NCBI RefSeq assembly: GCF_000720115.1
Contig: NZ_JOIR01000013.1
Location: 62,001 to 126,000, forward strand
DNA length: 64,000 bases
From: Streptomyces sp. NRRL F-2580
Lineage (GTDB): Bacteria; Actinomycetota; Actinomycetes; Streptomycetales; Streptomycetaceae
Direction: 5' to 3'
Shown here: piece after piece, positions 36,776 to 45,748 of the stretch
How the letters are laid out: every line of letters begins with the position of its first letter
Position numbering within the stretch: position 1 is the stretch's first letter
Notes under the pieces: generated by a model
The model's database searches: none
The model's input: only the letters and a program-made list of their open reading frames with translations
What the model was told of the DNA's origin: nothing
Made by a program: the position numbers and the translations under genes

Positions 36776-37276
36776 GTGTCCGAGCAAAATGCACCCGCGG
36801 AGTCCATGACCGGACGAACTGCCGTCCGGCTCGACGACACCGACCGGCACATCCTGGCCGGGCTCCTCGACGACGGCCGGGTGTCGATCAAGGCGCTCGC
36901 AGACAAGCTGCATATCTCGCGCGCCAACGCGTACACGCGTATCAACAGGCTGATGGCCGAGGAGGTCATCACGGGCTTCAGCACGCAGCTGAATCCGCAG
37001 CGGGCCGGCCTCGGCACGAGCGCGTACGTGACGTTGACGATCGATCAGAATGCGTGGCGGGACACCTCCCGGGAACTGCGCGAGATCCCCTACGTCGAGC
37101 ATGTCACCCTCGTTGCGGGCGACTTCGACGTCTTGGTGCTGGTCCGCACTCCGGACAACTCGGTGCTGCGCCGGGTCGTGCTGGAGCGCATCCAGGCGGT
37201 ACCGGGAGTGCGCTCGACCCGCACCTGGCTGGTCTTCGACGAGGTGCGGGGACGCGGGACGCACTGGACTGCCTGA
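36776..37276 (+). CDS. Lrp/AsnC-family regulator, BkdR-like
   Basis: A 166-residue regulator. N-terminal HTH is in ILAGLLDDGRVSIKALADKLHISRANAYTRINRLMAEEVI; the C-terminal RAM ligand-binding domain is in YVEHVTLVAGDFDVLVLVRT. GTG 36776 has a strong AGGAGG (36765-36770) five bases upstream. It is transcribed divergently from the E1a-E1b-E2 operon, the arrangement of BkdR, and probably senses an amino acid. TTGACG/TATCTG-like hexamers lie in the shared 111-bp region but are not conclusive. Confidence 0.9.
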   Translation: MSEQNAPAESMTGRTAVRLDDTDRHILAGLLDDGRVSIKALADKLHISRANAYTRINRLMAEEVITGFSTQLNPQRAGLGTSAYVTLTIDQNAWRDTSRELREIPYVEHVTLVAGDFDVLVLVRTPDNSVLRRVVLERIQAVPGVRSTRTWLVFDEVRGRGTHWTA

Positions 37277-37288
37277 CTGCTCGGTCAC

Positions 37289-39055
37289 TCAGACGTCGAC
37301 CAGCGCGGCAGCGGAACCCGCGTCCGGCGCCGGAGCCCGAGGCGACTCCGCAGCCCCGATGGGGGTCGGTCTCGGGGCCGCCTCCACGACAGGAGCCGGG
37401 GCGGTCCCGGCCGCATGCTGCCGAGACCGCACCACCCGGAACCGCCCGGTGACGAAGTGGGCGCCCTCGGGGTGCAGGTCCGCGCCTGCTGAGGAGGGGT
37501 CCGCGGGGAAGTCGTCTGCGAGGTTCTGCACCAGATGCACCCCGGCGTCCAGTGCTGCCGTCTCGGCGACTGCCAGTACCAGCGGGTCGGTCGAGTGCAC
37601 CGTGGCGTACGACGCCCCGTGGCGGCCCACCGTGCGGCGGAAGAGAGCCAGACTGTGCGACGTCGAGTCGGTACCGACAAGGAACGAGACGGGCCCCGGC
37701 CATTCCCTGGCGTAGATCCGTTCGTCCTGCGCCGCCAGCCGGACGAGCAGGGGGCTGCGCACATCGGCGCCCGGATGGTTCGGATGGCGCAGCGCTCCGG
37801 AGGCATGGAGCACGGTGCCGTACCGCGTGGCCTCTGCCAGCCCCGCCCGCACGGTATCGCTGGCGATCGCGCCCAGCAGCCTGGCCACACGTGCGGGATG
37901 CCCGAGCAGCCGGTCCACGGCCTCGCCCAGGTCGGCGCCGAAGTCCCCCAAACTCTTGCGCCCCTGGTCGGTCGCGATGCCCGTCGTCGGCACCAGGATG
38001 TTCTGCGGCGTGGTGCGCACCGTGCCGCTGCACCGGCACAGGGAGTGGGCGAGGCCGCGCACGAGATCCCGGTAGTCGCCGGTGGAGTCGACGATCACCG
38101 TGTTCAGGCCGGTCCGGTCGACGAACGTGGCGGCTTGGCGGGCGTGTTCCTTCAGCCAGCCGGCGAACTGCGCCGAGCCGGTGTAGTCGACGATGCGCAC
38201 CGCCGGGTCCGTGGCCAGCCTCTCGTGTAGCCCTTCCGCTGGTTCCGCCACCGCCAGGGTCACGATGTCCGGTGGGTGACCGGCCTCCGCCAGCACCTGC
38301 CGGGCGACGCGCACGGTGATGGCCAGCGGCAGCACGGAACGCGGATGCGGGGCGACGATCACCGGATTGCCGGTCACCAGGCTGGCGAACAGACCCGGGT
38401 AGCCGTTCCAGAGCGGATAGTCGGGGCAACCGATGAGCAGCGACACTCCGCGGGGCACCAGTGTGCTGGTGCCCCGCATCGGCGACGGTTGCCCGCTCCC
38501 TTGGGTCCCTTGACCGCTCTCCCAGCTCAGGTCCGCCGGAACGCGCTCCGACTCCGCGAGGGCAAGGGCCACGGCCTCCAGCGCACGGTCCTGGGCGCGC
38601 GGCCCGGCGGACCGGAACGCCGCCTGCGGAGGCTGCCCCGTGGTGTGATGCACCGCAAGGGCCAGCTCGTGGCTGCGGGTGTTCAGCCGGCGCAGTATCT
38701 CCACGGCCAGCCCGGCGCGCTGGTGGGGGCCAGCTGCGCGCCACCCGGCCGTCGCCTGGGCGGCAGCCGCCACCAGAGCTGCGGGGTCGCATCGCGGATA
38801 GCGGATGCCCATGTCGATACCGTATGGCGAGGACTCGGTGCACACCCGGCCCAGCTCGCCGGGCTGGTCGAGATCGAAGGGCCGTCCCAGCAGGGAGCCG
38901 AAGACCTTCACAGCTGTTCGGACCGATCTCATGCCCGCGTCGGCAGCATCCTGTCCGGTCGCCTCCGTGAAGGGCCGTCGGCATTCACCGGCGGCGAGGG
39001 CCCGTACGGCTTGCTGAAGCAGTTCGCGATGCCGCTCATAAGGACTGGAGCGCAC
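37289..39055 (-). CDS. PaaN paralogue lacking aldehyde-dehydrogenase catalytic residues
   Basis: A 588-residue protein collinear without gaps over the core with the PaaN at 31286-32992. Identical stretches include WNGYPGLFASLVTGNP, VLPLAITVR and TTPQN. Residues needed for catalysis are replaced at the same numbers: Cys347->Arg (SGTVRTTPQN), Glu313->Asp (FVDRTGLN), Lys235->Ala (VIVAPH), and Asn211->Pro. The frame is long and intact, so it is under selection or only recently silenced. It carries an Ala/Pro-rich C-terminal tail. It lies five bases after the aminotransferase gene and is co-transcribed with it. It may be a structural partner or pseudoenzyme. Confidence 0.88.
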   Translation of the reverse strand: MRSSPYERHRELLQQAVRALAAGECRRPFTEATGQDAADAGMRSVRTAVKVFGSLLGRPFDLDQPGELGRVCTESSPYGIDMGIRYPRCDPAALVAAAAQATAGWRAAGPHQRAGLAVEILRRLNTRSHELALAVHHTTGQPPQAAFRSAGPRAQDRALEAVALALAESERVPADLSWESGQGTQGSGQPSPMRGTSTLVPRGVSLLIGCPDYPLWNGYPGLFASLVTGNPVIVAPHPRSVLPLAITVRVARQVLAEAGHPPDIVTLAVAEPAEGLHERLATDPAVRIVDYTGSAQFAGWLKEHARQAATFVDRTGLNTVIVDSTGDYRDLVRGLAHSLCRCSGTVRTTPQNILVPTTGIATDQGRKSLGDFGADLGEAVDRLLGHPARVARLLGAIASDTVRAGLAEATRYGTVLHASGALRHPNHPGADVRSPLLVRLAAQDERIYAREWPGPVSFLVGTDSTSHSLALFRRTVGRHGASYATVHSTDPLVLAVAETAALDAGVHLVQNLADDFPADPSSAGADLHPEGAHFVTGRFRVVRSRQHAAGTAPAPVVEAAPRPTPIGAAESPRAPAPDAGSAAALVDV

Positions 39056-39060
39056 GGCCT

Positions 39061-40107
39061 TCAGCCTCTCCAGGTCGTAGCGAGATCGAGGAAAGCCTCG
39101 TTCTCCTGCGGCAGTCCGATCGTCACCCGGACGCCTTCACCGAGGAACGGGCGGACCACGACGTGCCCGCCAAGGCAGTGGACGGCGAAGTCGGCGCTCT
39201 CGTCCGCGAGCGGTAGCCACACGAAGTTGGCCTGGGAGTCGGCGACTTCGAAGCCCAGCGCACGCAACATCAGGGTCACGCGCTCCCGTTCGACGACCGT
39301 GAGGGCGGCCCGCCGGGCGACTTCCGCGCGCTCGCCGAGGGCGACGACGGCGGCCTCCTGGGCGAGGGCGCTGACGCTGAACGGTACCTGCGTCTTGCGC
39401 ACATGAGCGGCGATCCACGGCGGCGCCACGCAGTAGCCGACGCGCAGTCCCGCCAGTCCGTAGGCCTTGGAGAACGTCCTCAGCACCACGACGTTCGGCC
39501 GGTCGCCGAGCAGGGCCAGGGCGTCTGGGACCAGCTCCGGATCAGCGTACTCCCGGTAGGCCTCGTCGACGACGATCAGCACGTCTTGTGGGACACGGTC
39601 CGCGAAGTCGAGGAGCGCCCGCTCTCCGACTGCGGTGGAGGTGGGGTTGTTGGGGTTGCAGACGAAGACCAGCCGGGTCCGGTCGGTGATCGCCGCGGCC
39701 ATGGCGTCGAGGTCCAGCGCATGGTCGCGCAGCGGGACCCGTACCGCCGTACCGCCTGCCACCGCCGTGAGGATCGGATAGGCCTCGAAGGACCGCCATC
39801 CGAAGACGACCTCGTCGCCGAAGCCGACGACCGAGTGCAGCAGCTGTCCGCAGACCTCCGAGGATCCGGCGCCCACCGCGATCCGATCCGGCTCGACCTC
39901 GTGGTGCCCGGCTATCGCCTGCACGAGTGCGGTGGCGCTCAGGTCGGGGTAGCGCGACATGTTGCCGGCCAGCTCCGTAAGCGTTGCGGCTACACCGGGC
40001 AGCAGCCCGTACGGGGATTCGTTGCTGGCCAGCACTACCGCGCCCGGCACTTTGCGGCCCGGGACATAAGCGGGCAACTGTGCCAAGGATGAACGGACAC
40101 GCACCAT
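39061..40107 (-). CDS. HisC-fold aminotransferase, probable aromatic amino acid aminotransferase
   Basis: A 348-residue PLP-dependent class-I/II aminotransferase. Motifs: LASNESPYGLLPGV, GAGSSEVC, NPNNPTSTAV, DEAYREY, and PLP-Lys in TFSKAYGLAGLRVGYC. The family covers histidinol-phosphate aminotransferase (HisC) and aromatic aminotransferases (Pat). No other his genes are here, while paa and 2-oxoacid dehydrogenase genes are, so phenylalanine to phenylpyruvate is the likely reaction. It heads a two-gene unit with the PaaN paralogue. The promoter region lies within 40108-40260. Confidence 0.85.
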   Translation of the reverse strand: MVRVRSSLAQLPAYVPGRKVPGAVVLASNESPYGLLPGVAATLTELAGNMSRYPDLSATALVQAIAGHHEVEPDRIAVGAGSSEVCGQLLHSVVGFGDEVVFGWRSFEAYPILTAVAGGTAVRVPLRDHALDLDAMAAAITDRTRLVFVCNPNNPTSTAVGERALLDFADRVPQDVLIVVDEAYREYADPELVPDALALLGDRPNVVVLRTFSKAYGLAGLRVGYCVAPPWIAAHVRKTQVPFSVSALAQEAAVVALGERAEVARRAALTVVERERVTLMLRALGFEVADSQANFVWLPLADESADFAVHCLGGHVVVRPFLGEGVRVTIGLPQENEAFLDLATTWRG

Positions 40108-41096
40108 GCTCGACTCGCTTCTGAATCGGTGGGGCCCGAGGCCGTGCCTCCGGGCACTTGACAGGTAAAGCGTGAACAGCAGAGGTCAAACGCTCAACTG
40201 TTTGGAGAATTCGGCGACAGATCGCATCAATCCGGCAGCCGGCACGGCAAGCCGTCTCCTCGCCCGCTGGTTCGGCCCCCCGCCACGAGACGGACTGGGC
40301 GCGGCCCACCAGGCGTCGATGACTACTCTCGGCTACAGGCAGGACTCACTGGTTGCCCCGACGCCTGCCGCCGACACGGTCCGTCAGAACTGATCCCCAC
40401 GCACTCACGAGGTGTCTGCACCGTCCGCTCCGATGAAGAGGACCAAGCCCAAGCCACCACTCCCCCAAGGTAGTTGCCGTCACCGGCGGCGACTCCCCCG
40501 CACCTGACGGCCGACAGTGCGGGAACGGCCGAGTGGTGGGTGCATTCGTTGTCCCTTCTTGCACGCAGGGCACCCGCCGGTGCTCTCCGTCTGCTCCCAC
40601 CCCCCCGCCCGGGATGTGGGGCCTGCGAGGAGGTGACATATCCGGACTCGGGAACAGGCATCACACACGGGAACCACGGGCGCTGCTCGACGAAGAAGTT
40701 GCGGCAGGTGGCACGTGCGACTCACGCTCGTGCCCGCGGCAGAATCCTGCAATCGCACAGAGGTAAGCGCAAGTAAAGACACCTTTGTGTTGGATAAGCC
40801 GTGCTTACTACGCGCGCCCTCTCCAGCGGGGCCCGGAACCGCGCTGCAGTCGACGACCAGAGCGGAGCCGGCCTGCCAAAACAGGCTCAACCAGCTCGCC
40901 AGCGCCGCATGCGACATCAACGGGCCGTGGGCCATACCCCAGCCTGCCGCACCAGCGGGGTGTGAGCCGACCGCCACCAAACGGGCCCGCCCGCGGACCG
41001 GCCGCCCAGGCCATGGAGTCGATGAGGTGCCTGATCAACGCGCAGCGCACAGCGCGGGCTGCCGCCCGCCAGGCGCAACCGCTGACCAGCACGTAG
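40108..41096. other. 1-kb stretch with no gene recognised
   Basis: It holds the aminotransferase promoter on its left (TTGAGC and TTGACC hexamers on the minus strand, about 40170-40200) and ends at the IS left end. Frames of 70-130 codons exist on both strands but are Arg/Pro/Ser-rich shadows without start signals. The 40765-40805 part is AT-richer. It may be old, fully decayed DNA. Confidence 0.5.
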
Positions 41097-41993
41097 AGCT
41101 CGTAACAGGATCTTGGTGAGATGCCCTGGTCGGGCGTAACCGGTGTGATGATTCGGCCGTTCGTGAGTGCGTGAGCACTCGGCCGTGGATCGTGGACGAC
41201 GACTTGTGGGCGCTGATCGAGCCGCTGCTGCCGCCCTGGCCGACGAGGTCGCCAGGGCCGCGGCCGGTCGCAGACCGGTTGTGTCTGCAGGGCATCCTGT
41301 ACGTCCTGCACAACGACATTGCCTGGCAACTCCTGCCACCTGAGCTGGGGTTCGGCTCGGGACAGACCTGCTGGCGAAGACTGGAGCGGTGGCAGCAGGC
41401 CGGGGTCTTCGACCAGCTGCACCGAATCCTGCTCGCCGAGCTGAACGCGGCCGGCCAGCTCGACTGGTCCAGGGCCTGCGTGGACGGCTCTCACATTCGC
41501 GCGAAAAAGGGGGAGTCGACACCGGTCCGTCGCCGGTCGACCGGCGGAAGACGGGCAGCAAGCACCACCTGATCTGCGACGGACGCGGCACCCCGCTCAA
41601 GGTCATCACGACCGCGGCGAACGTCAACGACGTCACCCAGACCCTCGCCCTGGTCGACGGCATCCCGCCAGTGGCGGGCCGCCCCGGCCGTCCCCGAAGG
41701 CGCCCGGACGCCCTGCTCGGCGACAAGGGCTACGACTCCAACCCCAACCGGGAAGAGCTGCGTAAACGCCGGATCCTGCCGGTCATCTCCCGCAAGGGAG
41801 CACCGAACATCAAGGGCATGGGCAAGCTCCGCTACGTCGTGGAGCAGACCTTCGCCCTGCTCCATCAGTTCAAACGCCTCGCCGTCCGCTGGGAACGCCG
41901 CACCGAACTCCACGACGCGCTCGTCTCCCTCGCCTGCAGCCTCATCTGCTGGAGACGCCTCAAGAAACACGATTCATGATCGTGTTACGAGCT
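41097..41993 (+). mobile_element. IS5-family insertion sequence (frameshifting type)
   Basis: The ends AGCTCGTAACAGGATC (41097-41112) and GATCGTGTTACGAGCT (41978-41993) are inverted repeats with 15 of 16 matches. They enclose the two-frame transposase 41171-41979. Length is 897 bp. TAG occurs at both borders and could be a short target duplication. The element appears complete. Confidence 0.88.
41171..41979 (+). CDS. IS5-family DDE transposase made by -1 frameshift
   Basis: Frame 1 (41171-41572) gives the N-terminal DUF4096-like domain (LWALIEPLLPPWP...YVLHNDIAWQLLPPELGFGSG) and the first catalytic Asp in CVDGSHIRAKKG. Frame 2 continues to 41979 with DTGPSPVDRRKTGSKHHLIC, GDKGYDSNP (second Asp) and RYVVEQTFALLHQFKRLAVRWERR (Glu). 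The frames meet at the slippery G_AAA_AAG (41503-41509) followed by G-rich sequence, so a -1 shift yields the full-length enzyme of about 268 residues. This is normal for this IS group and not a mutation. Confidence 0.88.
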
Positions 41994-42144
41994 AGTAGGA
42001 CGTCCCCGCCCCAGACCGAGGCCAATGACGCCTCACCACGTGGACACGGTCTCGGGTCAGGCTAGGCAAGGACGCGCCCCGGCTTCGGAACCACACCCGG
42101 CGCCCATTGACGTGTGCCATTCCGTCGTACGCCTTACCGAGTAC

Positions 42145-42579
42145 TTAGCCTGGCTCCAGATACTTGCACCGGTAGATCGTCGTTCCCGGTTTGAGGTAAG
42201 GGGCCACCCTCTCGTATCCACCGGGGAATCCTTCGCTAACCTCATTCAGCCAATCCCTGATGGCGTCCGCGGTAGCCGTCGCCACCTTGATTTCGGTCTT
42301 TTCAGGGTCGACGTCAAGCGCGGCGGGGGGCTTGGGCCAGATCCGCTCTTGTACATCTTCTCGACTTTGGCCGCGAAGACCCGGTTCGAAGACCGCTGCG
42401 TAGTCAGCGGCGTTTGGCTCTGGTGAAGCCACCACATCCTTGTCAAAACGTGCAGCTATGATCAGCTTCCGGAAGCCTGCATCCGTGTTCGGGTATTGCG
42501 CCGCCTGTTGTGCTCGACCGCGTCTTGGTGGGTTGCATTCCCTAAGCATTGATGGAACACGCACAAAGCGATTCTTCAC
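42145..42579 (-). CDS. hypothetical protein
   Basis: A 144-codon frame (ATG 42579 to TAA) with convincing amino acid composition from about residue 30: FRKLIIAARFDKDVVASPEPN, EKTEIKVATATADAIRDWLNEV and PYLKPGTTIYRCKYLEPG. GC is lower than in the neighbours, suggesting foreign origin. The first 30 residues (Arg-rich) may not belong. The start is unclear. No signal peptide, no known motif. It stands alone between the IS and the thioesterase. Confidence 0.5.
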   Translation of the reverse strand: MKNRFVRVPSMLRECNPPRRGRAQQAAQYPNTDAGFRKLIIAARFDKDVVASPEPNAADYAAVFEPGLRGQSREDVQERIWPKPPAALDVDPEKTEIKVATATADAIRDWLNEVSEGFPGGYERVAPYLKPGTTIYRCKYLEPG

Positions 42580-42807
42580 TTGTTTCTTTCTTGTGCGAGT
42601 GAGGCGGGTCAGACTTCCTGCCTCATCGGAGGTTGTGAACTACTCGTCCCGCAGCACGATTGATGAGCCGCGGGCCGGAGACGGATTGAGAACGGCAAGG
42701 TCGCGCCCCCAGGGGGATGACGATGGCGCTTGCTCAGCGAACCCACTCGGGCGTAGTCGGCGGTCGTCGCCCATGCGGGTGTGACTCCGGCCGGCTCGGT
42801 CAAGCGG

Positions 42808-43227
42808 TCATTGCTGCGGCAGAAATCCTGTGAGGTAGGCGCGTTCAGCCTCAGTGAGGCGCCGCGGGCGCTTGCCCTCCAGGTCGTAGGGAACCATCGT
42901 GGAGGCTGCCCTCGCGTACAGAGTCCCTTCGTCCTTCACCTCGTAGGCGAGGCTGAAGGACACCGCCCTGAGGCCGGTAACCCAGACCTCGACGGTGACT
43001 GGCGTTTCGCGCCACTCCAAGGGCGCCTTGTACTCGATCTCGTGCTTCGCGCTCACGCAGCCCGCTGTGAAGGTGTCCACACCGGCTATTGCGGCCTGGC
43101 CACCGAGTATGTCGCTGCGCGCTTCCTCCAGATAGGTGAGGAAGACGGCGTTGTTGACGTGCCCGTAGACGTCCATGTCGGACCAACGGACTGAGCAGCG
43201 GTATTGATGGCGAATCATTCCACTCAT
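42808..43227 (-). CDS. acyl-CoA thioesterase, YbgC/4-hydroxybenzoyl-CoA-thioesterase family
   Basis: A 139-residue hotdog-fold protein. The N-terminal active-site motif SVRWSDMDVYGHVNN contains the catalytic Asp of the YbgC/FcbC type, followed by YLEEARSDIL and KHEIEYKAPL. It would hydrolyse acyl- or aroyl-CoA esters in the cytoplasm. A link to the phenylacetyl-CoA genes 3 kb away is possible but an IS lies between. Start ATG 43227; ATG 43218 is an alternative. Ribosome binding signals are weak for both. Confidence 0.85.
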   Translation of the reverse strand: MSGMIRHQYRCSVRWSDMDVYGHVNNAVFLTYLEEARSDILGGQAAIAGVDTFTAGCVSAKHEIEYKAPLEWRETPVTVEVWVTGLRAVSFSLAYEVKDEGTLYARAASTMVPYDLEGKRPRRLTEAERAYLTGFLPQQ

Positions 43228-43655
43228 TTCATTTCGTCATTATCACCCGCCCGGAATCGGGGCAGGGCTATGGGGCATTTCTACAGCGGTCTTCTCGGGC
43301 ATGGTCGGCGGTCGTCCCGCTTGCAGGTTTCCGTGACGGATAAAGCCCCGCGGAGGCTGCTTCGGCCCGGTCCCCAGCAGTGCGGTGGAGCGAGGCGCGC
43401 GCGGTCCCACCCATCCGCTGCAGCTCCGTCAAGGGCGAGCCCCTGGTGCCGACCCGAGGCCCACAGCCGCTAAAGCCCGGCAAACATAACACGGTCATAA
43501 ACAGTCATTTTTTTCCAACGATATTACTCGGAAACTCCCACTTGATCACCACACGAGTCGGGCGGCACAGTATTCGCGGACGGATCGTGGGTGCCGGCAG
43601 GACGGCATCCCCGCCAGGGGAGTGCCGGCATCGCCGTCGCCGAACGGGTTCGTGA
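43228..43655. other. intergenic region, AT-rich around 43490-43540
   Basis: No gene recognised. The low-GC segment around 43490-43540 (containing a T7 run) is unlike the neighbours and probably marks promoters or foreign DNA. Confidence 0.5.
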
Positions 43656-43905
43656 GTGCGTTCAGAATATGAATGCACGAGGTTGTGGCCATGCCTTGCC
43701 TCATTCGCAGCGTTCCACTGTTCGCTGTCGCGCTCCCTGGATGTCATGGGTGACTGGTGGTCACCGCTGGTCTTGCGCGACATCTCTCTCGGCATTGACA
43801 CTTTTGAGGAGCTGGCCCGCGACCTGGCGTGTCCCGCGCACTGCTAAAAAATCGGCTCGACACTCGTGACGGTCCCGGGACAACACACCTAGGCCGTGTA
43901 TCGAA
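43656..43905 (+). pseudogene. HxlR-family regulator relic
   Basis: CSLSRSLDVMGDWWSPLVLR and DISLGIDTFEELARDL are the recognisable winged-HTH start of HxlR regulators (C..A..L..IGD.W...ILR). At about 43826 one G is missing; repaired, the next frame continues VSRALLKNRLDT, the recognition helix. After that the protein is lost. It precedes an alpha/beta hydrolase gene, a typical HxlR neighbour, so this was probably the local regulator. Confidence 0.72.
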
Positions 43906-43950
43906 AGTATTTCCTAGGAGATCGTCAGGCTGCCCGGCTACGGTGCGGGC

Positions 43951-44664
43951 ATGGTGAATTTCGTGCTGGTTGCAGGTGCACGGCTCGGGGCGTGGGCGTG
44001 GGGCGAGGTGGTGCCGTATCTGCGCGCGGCTGGCCACGGCGTCTATCCGTTGACGCTGTCGGGTCTTGCTGACAAGCAGGGTGTACCGGCGGGGCAAGCG
44101 ACTCACGTCCAGGACATCGTTGCCGAGGTAGAACGCCAGGGTCTGCGTGACGTAGTCCTGGTGGGTCACAGCTACTCGGGCATCCCGGTAGGTCAGGCCG
44201 CGGAGCGGATCGGTGACCGACTGGCCCGCGTAGTATTCGTCGACTCAAGTGTTCCAACTGACGGCAAGTCGTTTGTCTCCGCCTGGCCGGACGGCGGGGC
44301 GGCAGTGGAGGCATCGATCGCCGAGAGCGGAGGGTTTTGGCCGCTCGCGCCAGCTGCTCATTACGACGGCGAGGGTCTCACCGATGAGCAGATCGCACGC
44401 CTCGTGCGTGGCTCGACGCCTCACCCAGGTGCCACGCTGACCGAGCCCGCTGTGCTGTCGGGGCCGCTCGGTGAACTTCCGGCGACATACATCCTGTGCG
44501 TGATGCCAGGGGCCGAGCCTGACGACGCCGAGCCCGACGAAGATGTGGCTGAGCTGCTGAACAGCAAGCGCTGGCGGCTGGTCAAGATGGACACCGGCCA
44601 TTGGCCGATGTTCTCCCAGCCGCGCGAGCTGGCGCAGATTCTCCTCAATGCTGCCGTGAAGTGA
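43951..44664 (+). CDS. alpha/beta hydrolase
   Basis: A 237-residue cytoplasmic esterase-like protein. It starts with strand VNFVLVAGARLGAWAWGEV, where the usual HG oxyanion dipeptide reads GA. The nucleophile elbow is GHSYSG, preceded by DVVLVGHSYSGIPVGQAAERI, and the catalytic His is in MDTGHWPMFSQP. The likely acid lies in the region PGAEPDDAEPDED. Length matches the short esterase/salicylate-esterase-like group. It is 45 bases downstream of the HxlR relic. Confidence 0.85.
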   Translation: MVNFVLVAGARLGAWAWGEVVPYLRAAGHGVYPLTLSGLADKQGVPAGQATHVQDIVAEVERQGLRDVVLVGHSYSGIPVGQAAERIGDRLARVVFVDSSVPTDGKSFVSAWPDGGAAVEASIAESGGFWPLAPAAHYDGEGLTDEQIARLVRGSTPHPGATLTEPAVLSGPLGELPATYILCVMPGAEPDDAEPDEDVAELLNSKRWRLVKMDTGHWPMFSQPRELAQILLNAAVK

Positions 44665-44715
44665 GAGCACCTCCATGCCTGCGGGCTGGTTTTGGACGCG
44701 CTTGATGTGTGCTGG

Positions 44716-45070
44716 TCACAGCCATTCGCCGATGGCCGCTATGAGGACGGTCGCCTCATAGCGGACCGCTGGCTTGTCGTATCGCGTGGCGACGGCGCGG
44801 TACCTCTTGAGGCGGTTGATCCCACACTCGACCGCGTGGCGCTCGCGGTAGTCGACCGGGTCGAACTTCGGCGGCCGGCCGCCGCGAGAGCCGCGCTGTT
44901 TGCGGTGGCGCGCCTGGTCGACCTTGTCCGGGATGGTGCAGCGGATCCCTCGGCGACGCAGTAAGCGCGGTTCTTGCGGGAGGCGTACGCCTTATCAGCA
45001 CGCACCCGATCGGGGCGGACGCGCGGCCGGCCCGGCCCGATGCGGGGCACGCGGACCTTCGGGCGTGTTC
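44716..45070 (-). pseudogene. C-terminal fragment of an IS5-family transposase
   Basis: The minus strand gives [20 protein letters not shown] (second catalytic Asp). Then, after adding one base near 44960, it reads [30 protein letters not shown] and [20 protein letters not shown] to a TGA at 44716. The N-terminal half is absent, and the 5' side joins directly to a truncated gene at 45071. It is a different IS lineage from the one at 41097-41993. Confidence 0.8.
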
Positions 45071-45433
45071 GAAGTGTCCACCGGCATCCACTGCGAGGCA
45101 CAGTTCCAGGACGGACAGCACGCGGTTCTGCGCGCCGCGGGTCATGCCGGTCGCCTGCGGTTGGAGGAGACCCAGTATCTCGATCTCGACGATGAGGGCC
45201 GTATCCGACGCCTCACCCTCATGATGCGCCCGCTCACAGCCGCCACTCGTTTCTTGCGCGTGCTTGGGCCTCGGGTTGCGAGCCGGCAGGGACGGCCGGG
45301 CACGGCGGGAGTACTCATCGTGGCGGGCGCACGGCTCGACTCGGTCGTGGTCGGCGGAGATCGGGTCTTCATGCCCATGGCCAGTCCTGATCGGTCACGT
45401 CGACCAGTCCAGGTCGACCGCCCACCGGCGTGA
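45071..45433 (+). pseudogene. C-terminal part of an NTF2/SnoaL-like protein
   Basis: The frame reads FQDGQHAVLRAAGH, LRLEETQYLDLDDEGRIRRL and TLMMRPLTAATRFLRVLGPR to a TGA at 45433. The strand pattern and the D..G.I..L.V..RP motif are those of SnoaL-like (nuclear transport factor 2 fold) proteins. The N-terminal half and start are missing exactly where the transposase fragment begins, so an IS probably cut this gene. Confidence 0.6.
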
Positions 45434-45748
45434 TCGGCTGTCGGCGGTGTTCCTCCACCGCGGAGGCGTCCATGTCGGGGGCGACGTTCATGCCCACGCC
45501 GGGCTGCCATGTTCGCGGCCACGAGACCGGTGATCAGTCAGCGCCACGATGTCGCCACGTCGAATCACGGCAGCGCTCATGCGGAAAGAGGTTTCCGCGT
45601 CACGTCACTACACCACAGCGGGCAGCTCCCCAGGAGCCTCCCGAGGGCGATTGTTTGACAGCACCCGACCTGGGTGACGGGCGCCACGATGTATGCATTC
45701 ACCAATGATCGAATGTGTGAGTGCACCGCCGAACGGCTGGTCGGGGGC
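45434..45748. other. intergenic region, no gene recognised
   Basis: About 315 bases of mixed composition between the truncated NTF2-like gene and the LysR gene. No repeat, RNA or protein signal that I can support. Confidence 0.5.

Noticed and set aside
40480..40980. Minus-strand 166-codon frame upstream of the IS5 element, considered as a transposase remnant
   Set aside because: No DDE motif, no start signal, and composition changes every 30 residues; I could not align it to any family.
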